Source: Cristatella mucedo (Eukaryota > Bryozoa > Phylactolaemata > Cristatellidae). From it: a stretch of 64,000 nt of DNA. The stretch is taken from positions 11,302,501 to 11,366,500 of the forward strand of contig WPIO01000008.1 in NCBI GenBank assembly GCA_009760855.2, written 5' to 3'. Below the pieces are notes generated by a model. That model was not told where the DNA came from. It saw only the letters and a list, made by a program, of their open reading frames with translations, and did no database searches. Below are positions 22,226 through 64,000 of this stretch, in pieces (positions within the stretch are counted from its first letter, which is position 1; every line of letters starts with the position of its first letter). The position numbers and the translations under genes are program-made.

Positions 22226-24405
22226 TACTGCAGCATCTGCAAGAATAATAATCGAGACTAGCTCATTGCATTGTGTGTTGAATTGCATTCCGTTGATAGT
22301 TTTTGTCTTCTATTGCAGTCCACCTCCGATTGCATTGGAAAATACATTATAAATTAGTTGCTGAAAGAGAGGGAGTCTTTGATAAAATATGAATGAGACT
22401 TTAAAGCTGCTACTTAACTTTTAAGGTTCGCTTAAAATGTTGAACTATAACTATAGCTGCTGAAAGGTCCACTATCATTATGGGCTGGCTGCTTCTTGCT
22501 TAATCGGTCAAAGTGTGGGCTTTAATCGTATTTTCTAAATTACACTAGGTGAAAGATTCAAATTTGTTTTTCTTGCGTGCAAATTGTGATATCTTAATTC
22601 ATTACAAAAAGAATAAATATAAATTACTAGTTCGTTCAAACTTTGTACCTGCGGTCAGGAAAATGCTATTTTAAAATTTTTAGTATTTCGATGTTATGCA
22701 TCGTGTAAAAATTCAGGTCCGCAGACACGGCCACCGGTACCGTGCTGCCCAAACTATTCAGAATTAGGTGTAAATAACACTTTAGACTAGTGTACATTGA
22801 AGTTTAACAGTACATGTGCCTTAAACGAATACTTTAGCTTATGTTGTGCTGAGTGAGAGAATAATTAATACCTATTCTCGATTGACTTGGTATTAACAGG
22901 CGGTTCACACACAGCAAATGTGTTCTGCCATGTGAAATGACAATTCATCAAAAGTACTCGGTTAAAGTGCCTTAAGATTATTAAGCACACTTCAGAATGT
23001 TAGGTGCAAAGACAAGCACTTGGCAGCTCATTTAGCAAGCCACAGCTGAAAGAGAACTCTTGAAGGTGAAGGTGGACAATCGCTGCTCGCCAGATGGAAT
23101 TTTCGGCCCAATATCACTTAATGTGAGCAGTATTGTTTTTTGACTTACATAAATTTGTTATGTTTACTGGCTGGTGTAGCAGATTATAGAGAGCCACGAA
23201 GTTTGCTATCCGGTGAATTATGCTGGAACCGACTGACTACTCAAGCTACTGCTGCTTCTGCATGGCAGACCGTTACAAACGTCTAACTGGCAAGAGCGCG
23301 CCTCCCATCTAATATCCACTCTTTCCTACATCTTCATCGCTTCTGCACCACGCGGCTTTTAACTTTCATGTACCAAACCCTCGGATGATGCACCGGCTGT
23401 CTTCAGGATAAATCAGAAAGTCAGACGGCGAGGAAGATCAGATTGCAGATCCAGATTCCAATGCCCTAGACACGGCTGAAGCAAGAAAACCACAATTCTC
23501 CAATCAGGAATACCTCGACGATTCGATCAGGCAACTTTTTCTTACCAATTCCAATGCTGAGCTCGTGACATCTAGCCACAAGAAGTGGAATACTTTTGTA
23601 GAAACGTGTGAAAGAAACCAATCAGAGAAAGTGTCACTAACCGCTTTCCCTCTTCTTCAGACGGCAAAATGAACTGCAAGATGTGACTGGTCTATTCAGA
23701 GCTTTAATAATCACATTCAACCCTAGTTAACGTTGCCTATTCATATGCAGTTCATCCATGAACCTCAAAGCTGTGCTGCTTCATAACTCGAACAAGTGCT
23801 CGTCTCTCCCTGTACCATCTGTGTCGAGATTTGATTTTTCAGTGTACCTTGAAGTATGGCAGCTACGGCTGAGAGTTCATTTGAGCCGTCGCAGTGGTGC
23901 CATTCCTGTCTTCTCCCCAGGGTGGTTTCACGAAGTATCATTGTTTCCTTATCTATCGCACAACTCCAGCGCTAGTGTGCATTACCGCAAAAGGAAATAG
24001 CTACAGCGGACTAAGCTCTCTGTAGGGATGAACAACATAAGTGGTAGCCGCTCTGGCAGACATTCAGGAGGTTCTGTAAGCTCGTCTGCATCCAAATTCT
24101 GGCACTCGCATCTATCTTCTGTCATTCCCTGCAGTAACCTTGCATTAGTCTGGTCTTATCTGGACATCTGTCTCAGGCAGTTTCCATTCGCCACGGGAAA
24201 TTTTCAGCTTTGTTCCTATGTGATTTGCGTGCTTACCTTTGCATGACTCAGTGCATTAATTTTGTCAAGGATCCGACTAAACGGTAGCCCTGAGTGTCTT
24301 CTTTTGTGCTTTAGCATGCTGGCCTAAGTATGTTACTCGCTTGCTTTTTCAGCCTTTTGCATGTTTTTTGATACTGAATACAGTGAACTTCTTTAATTAA
24401 ACCTT
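22226..24405. other. No recognisable gene (2.2 kb)
   Basis: Frames of 70-80 codons at 23758-24246 show no family signature. The end may be the decayed body of the L2-like element whose tail follows at 24410. Confidence 0.35.
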
Positions 24406-24409
24406 GGTT

Positions 24410-24490
24410 ATTGTTTCCCTTGCAGTAAGTTGCAAGGTGCCTGGATTGAGATTTAGTTCTCTTGGGAAGTTTTATAAACGATCTATCAGC
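24410..24490 (+). mobile_element. L2/S2-type tail fragment (sense)
   Basis: CCTTGCAGTAAGTTGCAAGG, then TTTAGTTCTCTTGGGAAG and TTTTATAAACG. A diverged tail without a clear 5' end. Confidence 0.6.
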
Positions 24491-25140
24491 CTTAGTCTTA
24501 TAACAGCCCCAGGCCTATAACATTCGGGTAATCGCGCCCGAGGTTTTGATACAGGGATTTTATAGGTGTGGCGGCGTTGCACGAGTGCTGCTTCATACTG
24601 TAGCTGTAGCTGGACGCGCAGTTGCCCAGTGGTGGCAGCAGAATGGACCGCTCAATGCTACGGATGTAGAATTTTTATTAAGACATTGGTACTCTTCATT
24701 GCTGTTTTCTCGGCTACCATCGAAATAATTGAGTGCGTTGTCGCTGCGCCTAAAGCCGCTGGCCAAGGCTCCGAGGCTCAGGATGTCGACGGTATTTCTG
24801 GCTTCTGCACCGATTTAAACCGTTGCTAGGGCTGTTTTTTGGTCTAGGAAAATTATTTCAGACGCCAATACAGCGCGTTTGCAACATCTTGTGTGACTAG
24901 ACACTATCTAGACACACAAAACGAAAGACAGTTCAATTGGACGGAGCGAAGGCTGTGAGGAATAGGTGCTGGATAGTGCGAAATTGCTAAGCTAAAGCTA
25001 ATGCTAAAAAGATAAACAGAGGTCTATATACTACATATCATTATAATATATTATATATTGTATTATAGCTATATATACATATATATATATATTCATATAT
25101 ATATATATTCGATGTTATAGAGTTTGTTCAGCTTCTAAAA
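24491..25140. other. No gene; AT-rich microsatellite at 25.03-25.11 kb
   Basis: Overlapping frames at 24.55-24.83 kb are unsupported. TATATA repeats precede paralogous segment B. Confidence 0.4.
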
Positions 25141-26872
25141 AATGACTGGATATTACGAGGAGAGATTTCTGGCTTCCTTATTGCTATTCGTTTTCTTGCT
25201 TATCAAAACGTACCAACTGCTTATTGTCTACCTCAGTCATATTACTGAGATGATAACTCTGATATGCGAGTAGTATTTGAAATAAAAGTCTGATTGTTGA
25301 TGTAAAGCACTGATTATTTTCTGATTGTCAAAAATCTTTTTTTAAGCTATCGGATAGTCAGAGAGGACTCAAGCTCGATCCTGGTGGCCATCTTACTTTG
25401 CAGTTGGTCCTACATGAAATTTGAAAGTTCAAGTTGAAAAAGCCATCAATACGGACACATCAGGACGCTTTATTAATCCGTTGCGTTTCATATGGTCACA
25501 AGCACTGGCAATGGTAGCGCTTGAGGCGTATACGTATCAGTATGTAATGCGTGGTCGCTTTGTTTCTCTTCAAGTGATCCGAACTACAGAAACGAAAATT
25601 TTAATCTTGCTGAGGTGTACGTTTACGCTTATCCTATTTCCAACTCATCCAATCCCTAACAGGCGCATGCATACACGGCCTACGATGTGACTTGCTGCTT
25701 GCTTCCTTAACCAATGCGATTTCACAAGCATATTGCTTGATGCCACACTGAACCTACGCTAAAATGGCATTGCTGTAAATGGCAAAAGACAATCGTTCAT
25801 GCTTCCTTTGCAGCATATGTAAAGTGCCTATAAAGAGATTCAATTCTCCAAGGGAGATATACAAATGTATTATTACTATTATCCAGAGAATGAGTGCCTC
25901 GATATTGAGGTTTAATTGAGCCATATGAAGACGAGATATAGAACTAATGAAACAAGTAAAAAAGAAGCCAAAATTTCTCTCTCAATTTAAGACGATTGAA
26001 ATGTGAGAAGTGCAAATGCAGGCAAGTGTTTGCTAAGAAGGCTACTTCTAATAAAATGCATTTTAATTTAAACTTCTCGATTTTGAATTGACTCGTTTCA
26101 TCATAACATTGCTGCAAAAGAAATAGATCAACACCACTAAATTTGTTTTCCGAAATAATTATAATAAATGCTTAAGAATAAAATAGTTCTGTTTTTAGTT
26201 TATTTAGCCTGAAAAGACATGTCGCATTTAAAATGGAATGGTGTATATCCGAAACGCCTTTCCATATTAACTAGCGTGTAACTTTTTTTGCCCGACCCGA
26301 TTCCTACTTCCCTAGTATTTTTTCATAAAGAGCTCCTTTGTGACTTGATACTAGTTTATTTACTTGGGCACAAGTGGACCTTGGCATTCGACGTGCGACG
26401 GCGAGCGTTTAGCATCTGACCCGTTCCTAGGGAAGCCATCTTGCTTGCTAATCAGTACGTGCGAGACTTCTAACGCAGTGGTAAAACGGCCGGCAAAAGG
26501 ATCCTAAAAATTAGCGGCCATCAAAAAAAGGAGATTCCTTGCAGCCTTCATGTCGCGCTTGAGGCGCTCTCCAGCGTGGGAAGGAATGACTGCGAGATGC
26601 ACGGCTACGGTTAGCGAGTGCGCGATGCAGCAGGCTCGAAAGGAACTGATCGGCGCTCGCAGATTGCTTTGAAGACAGCTGCGCATGCTGCTTTTCCCAA
26701 ACGACGATGACTCAAGTTTGCTTCGTACGTAGCCACATGGCTTTTCAGGGGCGATCGGATGAATATGCTCTTAATTTGTCTGAACGTGAACGTTCTAAAT
26801 ATTAGTTTTAAATGTAGCTGAATCATGAAATAGTCGTCGATTTTTGTAGATGATGGCTTTGTACTTGGTGCA
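25141..26872 (+). pseudogene. Paralogous segment B, broken fucolectin-like copy
   Basis: It parallels segment A from the signal-peptide ATG at 25142 (hydrophobic FLASLLLFVFLL) through the FTP half-domain (TSGRFINPLRF, then YVMRGRFVSLQVI at about 25430-25580). It continues to the GC-rich end with CGGTTAGCGAGTGCGCGATG at 26606. An in-frame TGA follows the exon acceptor and a frameshift follows SLQVI, so this copy is dead. About 110 bp of L2/S2 tail is inserted at 25770-25880. Confidence 0.65.
25770..25880 (+). mobile_element. L2/S2-type tail inserted in segment B
   Basis: CCTTTGCAGCATATGTAAAG, TAAAGAGATTCAATTCTCC, then AAATGTATTATTACTATTAT. The equivalent place in segment A lacks it. Confidence 0.75.
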
Positions 26873-28970
26873 CCCTAGGCGATGTTCCCGACGCACTTTT
26901 CGCAAAGCTGGCCTACCGGAAGCGGTTCCGGAAACTGCTTGAGCGACGCAATGTACGGGAGCATCGCGGTATGGGCCAAGTTCTCCGCAGAGGGAAGCGA
27001 ACGCGTCATCGATCGAAGAGGAAACACTAAAGCCTGGTTTAGACGGCGATTCTCGCTTCCTGCCTGGTTCCTACCTACTCGATTCTTCGGTGTGTACGTC
27101 ACCAATACCGTGGGGGTGATCCAGACTTACGGGAGACTCGGCGAAGACTCTACGGCCAAACCCGGTTCTACTTTATCGCCTATGGCTTCGCAAGTGACCA
27201 ATCATAGTTCAGGCCACGCCTACTGCGTTGCTTAGCCAGAAATGGCTGACGACTTGACCAGCGAAATCCTCGATGCGTTCCTGGCGAGTCCCTGTTTGTG
27301 GGAAACACTGAGTTAAGAGTTTAGGAATCAGGTTCTAGGTCGGTGAGCGATAAAGGCAATAGCTGACAGGTTTCATTCTACCGGTAATTGCGTTAGCAAA
27401 GTCTGGCCGTAGAGAAATACGCTTTGCTATCCGGTGAACCCTCAGTGGGCGGCGGGCGTAAGAAGCCAGTTTGAAGCAAAACTGCTATCTAAACGTCCTA
27501 CAAAATGGAAGACCCAATTAGTGCTCGAATTTGTAGGAAGCAGGTAGGAAGTAAGACTCTTCGTCTGAACAAGTCATCAGCCTGCGGAGAATGACGGCAC
27601 ACTATACATGGGTTTTTTAAATTTTAAATCTAACAAATTATAACGTGACGTCATTGAGAGACTTAATAACCAATCTAGCTTATTATAGGTGTTTATGAAC
27701 TCATAACAGACCATGACTCAATCATTAGCAGCTCTAGACAACTATAACAGGGTAGGGCACAATACAGGAAGCATCTACACAAACGCCTGCATCCGGAAGC
27801 TCAAAACAGAGGTATGGCATTCTGCTTACTGCTAGCTACTTGCAAAACAGTTAACTACACCGTTATATATCTCAATGTATAGTCAACTCTAAAGAAAAAT
27901 TAATAATTAACACTAACAAATATTATTCATCAACCTCTATCATGTTTACGGTAGGTTCTCTAAACGGAAGTCACATCAACGTAAGTCGCACTTTCAATCT
28001 TGCACGTCTCGATGACGGAAGTCGCTTTGGAGATCCCTGGACTCAAGGCGATAATTGCTCGGAGAGCTTTATATGGCTGGCAACTTTAATTTACCAAAGG
28101 ACTACTAATTTCCTTGTAAAGTTTGTGGATTCCACGCGCCACTGAAAGCGGGTGAGTCTTACACAGCATTTAATTCGGAAAAAAGAAAGTAAAGCAAGCA
28201 GTATTTTTTCGCAACAATTCCACAAGTATGAGAAGAAATTATGACTGATAAAGTCAAGCAGAGTTGCATTGCCGAAAGTCAGGGGAAACTGCCCTGGCTA
28301 CAAACTCTAGCGCAGTAAGAGACTGATGAAGAAGCCCAGGATCTCGGCAGAGCAAGCTCAGCGAATGTCTCACTCGTGAAAAAATCAACAATGTGAACTG
28401 ACTGAAAGGTATGGCGCGGGTACTTTATGACAAGGGTCCTGGATTTGATTCCTTGCGCAGCATCAGGCCGGGCCCGCCAGCTAGGCCGGGCTCACCGCAA
28501 GGTCAGCGGACGCTTTGTATTGCAAAATTATAATAGATAATCTTGTTATTTCTCATGGGCATAAGATAGTGTGGAAATATTATCAGCGGTCAGAGAGCAA
28601 TTGCTGTCAGCCATAACCCATTTGGTTCCTGACTACAGGCATTCGGCACCAACACTACTATAGGGCATCAATAAAGCATATTACATTGAAAGTCGGAAAA
28701 AAGCGAAATTTTGGGCTCTGTACTACCCATTACTAAACCTTCAAGGCTGACACTTGATGACACATATTTAAGCCATTTGCAGCTGTTAACGTACCTCAAA
28801 GCTGAGAAATCCTATTCACACGCATTTTTATCATCGGGGAGAGTTGACAGTTGTCTGGGATTCCTAAAGGCGCAAAGCCTTAAATAATAGCATTGTGGGG
28901 TATGCCTAAAGAAGTCTACTCAGTTTAAATATTACCTTGTTGCGTACTTTACTAAAACGAAGGAAATAAT
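26873..28970. other. No recognisable gene
   Basis: A GC-richer block at 26.88-27.24 kb is open on both strands (117 codons on plus) but has no signature that I know. GGTTTAGACGGCGATTCTCG near 27043 could be a DNA-transposon end, but no partner was confirmed. Confidence 0.3.
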
Positions 28971-28974
28971 GTTT

Positions 28975-29095
28975 TTCTGGTGGGTTCAATTCCTGCGGTG
29001 GGCGATCCTTTATCGCCACTGCAAGCGGTGGTGATAGCCGTAAAGGCTCTTCTGTCGCTATACAAAAAGAGGCTGTTAAGTAGCTAGGATTTTTT
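28975..29095 (+). mobile_element. SINE S1, head-truncated
   Basis: It starts at the B-box region (GGGTTCAATTCCTGCGGTGG) and continues GGCGATCCTTTATCGCCACT and GGCTCTTCTGTCGCTATAC, AAAAAGAGGCTGTTAAG. Confidence 0.8.
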
Positions 29096-29278
29096 TTCTA
29101 TGCCACGGAAATACGTGCAAGATCCAGTTCTTTTCATTATTTGTGCACTCACTCTAGTCAACGTACGCCGAGCTCGATCTAGGCTTTCATTTGTGTGCGG
29201 ACGAGATGAAGCGGTACTTTTGCTTTCATCCTTCCCTGCCTGCCAGCGTCTCAAACCATCTCAGCTCCGTAACAGCAT

Positions 29279-29390
29279 ATATAATAATAATAATAATAAT
29301 AATTCACTTGATAAAGCGCCCTCAGAGAACTTAATCTCTCTCTCTAGGCGTTTTACATTTGCTGTAAATATTGCTAACATTCTATATTGA
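29279..29390 (-). mobile_element. L2 3' tail (antisense)
   Basis: An AAT-repeat tract, then CACTTGATAAAGCGCCCTCA, GAGAACTTAATCTC and ACATTTGCTG. A short, little-diverged 5' truncation. Confidence 0.85.
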
Positions 29391-29629
29391 ATGGCAATGC
29401 AACTGACAGATTAGTTGTGGACGAATCTAGTATTACTCAGAAATTGAAAAGCCTCAACCTCAAAATTGGATAAGCCCGCGTATCTCATGGATAATCTCAC
29501 GCAATTTGCGTATTTCTTCCTAAGGCATATAAAAAATGCCGTAGGAATTATTAAATTAAATGAGCTTCACTTGTTAGTTTCAATTCCACACCTTAGCTAA
29601 CTGTCGTGAAGATCACAGCTGCAACATAT

Positions 29630-30330
29630 ACTAACAATAATAATAATAATACATTTGATATAACGCCCTCAGATAACTCAATCTGTTTCTAGGCACTATG
29701 CATTTGCTGCAAAGGAAGCACGATCGAATGATAGTGGTAGAATTCTCAATGACAACAAGCATAACATGGTTAGGAGTGACATGCACAGGGTCAGCATGCA
29801 AATATCGTTAGTTGTCGCATGCACAGTGTCAGCATGCATAAGGACGAATCACATGGAAGCAGCAAATGCTGTGACCAATTAATGCGTTTTTAGTTTCTTT
29901 TTAAATGTGGTAAAGTCAGGGAATGTCGTGATGCCAATCGAAGTGAGTTCCAGGTTTTGGGAGCACACGAATTAACGGTACGGTCTCCAAAGAATTTGAG
30001 GTTCGTACAAGGTATGGGTCACCGATTTAATTCCGAAAAGCGAGTGGTGCGATGCTTCTCTGGTGGGGGAGTAGAACGTATAGGTAGGCTTGAGCCAACG
30101 AATGAAGGGACCTTAAAGTGTGTGACAACACCTTGAAGTCGATGCGTTGCTAGACTGGGAGCCAGTGCAGGTCGGCAAGCAGGGGTGACACGTGGCTACT
30201 GCGATGCCCAGGGCACACAAGCCTAGCTGCAGATTTTTGCAACAACTGTGCACGTACTGCAATGGCATGCTATGGTGAGTTTTATGTTAAAACATCACTG
30301 AATATAATTTACTAATCTTAATAGTGGCCA
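29630..30330 (-). mobile_element. L2 LINE 3' end (antisense)
   Basis: The tail (ATAACGCCCTCAGATAACTC), the UTR with ATGCACAGGGTCAGCATGC, then the C-terminal ORF region (AGGTTTTGGGAGCACACGAA, GCCAGTGCAGGTCGGCAAGC) run in the same order as the 35.3-35.9 kb copy. Frames are broken. Confidence 0.85.
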
Positions 30331-30949
30331 AAAAATACGTTTTCATTGTTTGAATTGAACATTGGAGTGTGTAATGAATTAAAAATAGCAACGAGAAAGT
30401 TGTTGGTGCACTATTTACGTATAGTGACACCTGAGGGGATTATCTCTCGGTGAATTGATAAAATGAAGAGCCTAACCAGGACAGCCAGTCTTACACAACG
30501 GTCGGCTGGTGGTCGGTGAGTCGATGCCACTGAGCCTTTCCCCATCTATACCCTTATACACACGGTCTTTAGTTTTCAAGTTGAATGTAGCTATCCACAA
30601 AATTTCGCAGGTACAAGCATATCAAATTCGAATAATTCAAGTGCTTTATGTAACGCCTGCTTGACTTTAAAAGTTTTATTCGTAAGACCGCTTCAATATC
30701 TAGTCATCACGTTCGATCCCTGTTCAGGAGTGAGGTCGTATTTCGGCGGCTAATTAAAGATATGAACGGTTCGCTGTTTCTATTTAGACTGAACTAACGT
30801 AATTTTTTCATTTAAAGCCAACCAAATAACTCCGTTAAGCGTCTATAGCTGGCGATGAAGATGGTCACATGGCTAGTTAAAATTAATCACAACAGTCTGC
30901 AAATTGGTTTCTGTGCACTAGGAGCCTTAGTGGCTCGCGGTTGATCAAC
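30331..30949. other. No recognisable feature
   Basis: No supported ORF or repeat. Confidence 0.4.
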
Positions 30950-31240
30950 GGAAACCGATCAAAATCCATACTATGTCCTATAAAGTACGGTATGGCTTGG
31001 CTCCTTCATATTTAAATGAATTTCTACACCCGTTTCTGCCTTCTCGAGCGCTTATGTTCCCCTGGACATCAAACAAGTTGTTAAATTCTTTCAATTAAAG
31101 ATCATTGGCGACGGAGGCTGTTGCTTTCTAGCTCATTGAATGTATACCACAATTCTAACGAAGCGACATCTTCCCTCCTGCTGCAAACTCTGAAAAATCG
31201 GGCACAGTTGTCCTGAGCTGCTACTTCCATGGTAGGCCCT
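30950..31240 (+). mobile_element. LINE-B C-terminal relic (sense)
   Basis: YKVRYGLAPSYLNEFLHPFL is a CR1/L2-type C-terminal pattern. GAAGCGACATCTTCCCTCC, then TGTCCTGAGCTGCTACTTCC parallels the LINE-B 3' end at 62.5 kb in reverse complement. Stops break the frame. Confidence 0.65.
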
Positions 31241-31901
31241 TCTTATACTGCATTCCAGAATCAGCTATGCTTTTTACTTGCTCTATCCTGTCTGAGATGG
31301 AGTCGTTTGGCCACTATATACCCAGTGAAAAATACTTGGGATTTTTGTGTGCTATGTAAAACTCTCAAGTGTAACGATGTTCACGTAGTAGTCGTGGCTT
31401 TGTGGAGTTGCCGAGATATCGAATATACCGTATTTACTCACTGACAATACGTACGAATGCAATACTGACCGACATTGATTGGGCCCGACGCAAAATTCTC
31501 AGCACCATGCAAGGAAATTTATTACTTGTGCTTCTGTTCTGCGTCTAATCTATGCCTCTCGCGGCTAGGAACAGCTAGCTGAACTCTGCTCACGCCATGC
31601 TGAGCCTGAACGCCAACCACCAGGTGCCATGCTACCGGCAACCCCACGACCCCGTTAGTACTTCCGGCACCCTAGGCAGCCGGCGTGGTTACCAATCAGC
31701 CAAGGTAAAAATGAATGTACTGTTCTACTGGAGCTAGCATGTGATTTCTCCCGTCTTTCTGTAATGCTTTTGGCTTAAGAAACTACAGGTACATCTCTTT
31801 GTTAGCCGCGGTAATGTTTGTTACTCCGAATTCCTGCTCCTGTAGATTGAGTGCCATGCCATCGCTATTCAGCCAGCTCGGCTATAGCTCAGAGCATCTC
31901 G

Positions 31902-31942
<41 letters not shown>

Positions 31943-32199
31943 TTATTCTACATGAAAGATGCATAAATGCGACTACTTTTGTCAACCAGGCACCACAAGC
32001 CGCTAGGGGCTAGCTTTGGGGTAGATAACTCCGCACTAACTAGGTCTGTGGTTTGTCAAAGAGTCTAGTTAGCCTATCCTCTGCTCTTTACTATCTTAAT
32101 GTCTAAGTCATTCTAGAGTAATATAAATTTAAATATTTACTTTTTATTTTACTCGATGTTTGAATTTAGTTAATGAAGCGATCGTGCTCTCGCTGACGC
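31241..32199. other. No gene; (TA)n at 31906-31938
   Basis: Upstream flank of the dynein gene. A 32-bp TA microsatellite is the only clear feature. Plus-strand frames here have no signature. Confidence 0.45.
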
Positions 32200-32462
32200 T
32201 TGCCCTCTCCAACGGCAACGGCCGAAACAATATGGCGCTACCCAGGCGTTTGAAGCTCGATCTGAGATAGAAAGAAGCTCGACCTGAGTTAATGCCAACG
32301 TTTCGACAAATACCAGTGATAGTTATAAATACTCTGGATTGGAATCAATTTATGACATAAAATATTAGCAGGTATAGGTAAGCAACCGGTAGGCATAGGC
32401 ACAAGCGCAAGCAGGTGCTTGTGACTTGGTCACCAAAGACCCGGACTGCCACTTATCGTGCC
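32200..32462 (+). promoter_or_regulatory. Possible dynein promoter and 5' UTR
   Basis: The 260 bp before the ATG hold CAATATGGCG near 32229, resembling the YY1 core AANATGGCG often found near transcription starts. A GGCAAC half-site near 32211 recalls the RFX X-box of ciliary genes, but it lacks a properly spaced partner. ATAAATAC near 32326 could be a weak TATA-like element. The evidence is only motif-level. Confidence 0.2.

Positions 32463-64000
<31,538 letters not shown>

Noticed and set aside
26882..27235. 117-codon plus-strand frame as a gene
   Set aside because: Open on both strands in a GC-rich block, with no recognisable domain and no splice or start context.
29279..29310. AAT repeats as independent microsatellites
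   Set aside because: Here and at 35.3, 37.8, 39.3 and 43.9 kb they are the 3' tails of L2 copies.

Overview
The window is nuclear DNA from a eukaryote, almost certainly an invertebrate animal. It has spliced genes with GT-AG introns and no operons. It is AT-leaning and packed with old retroposons: two CR1/L2-like LINE families (called L2 and LINE-B here), two tRNA-derived SINE families (S1 and S2), a Ty3/gypsy relic, DNA-transposon relics and long dinucleotide microsatellites. The species cannot be read from the sequence. The long axonemal dynein gene means an organism with motile cilia.

Right half (32.46-64.0 kb): one plus-strand gene, the N-terminal third of an axonemal dynein heavy chain. 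I assembled 27 exons by hand, one of them a candidate 9-nt microexon. They begin at an ATG at 32463 and run off the window inside the DHC_N2/linker region. Every junction keeps the reading frame and together they give about 1,497 codons. The tail seems closest to the outer-arm beta class (DNAH9/11/17), but that subclass call is by eye. Introns run from 90 bp to about 2.5 kb and hold most of the local repeats. Of the LINE copies inside the gene, 10 of 12 lie antisense to it.

Left half (0-32.4 kb): no complete host gene is evident. It is a repeat graveyard: L2 fragments in both orientations, SINEs, a decayed Ty3/gypsy pol around 15.7-17.0 kb, and a three-copy unclassified repeat (R3). Two paralogous segments (11.9-15.0 kb and 25.1-26.9 kb) each carry a signal-peptide-like first exon and the second half of a fucolectin-like (FTP, F5/8 type C) domain. 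The first copy is open in its last exon; the second is broken. At 7.4-8.1 kb a decayed reading frame ends in a near-perfect PCNA-interaction (PIP) box.

Several insertions are nested and can be ordered in time: an L2 fragment in LINE-B with a TTGGCT duplication, young L2 in old L2, S1 in R3, LINE-B in the lectin segment, and L2 plus LINE-B inside a candidate DNA transposon. The 3' tails of SINE S2 and L2 match closely, which suggests S2 is mobilised by L2 machinery. I found no clear new enzymatic or defence system. The strongest leads are the PIP-box relic, the duplicated lectin segments, the dynein microexon with its serine-rich linker, and the candidate new DNA transposons.
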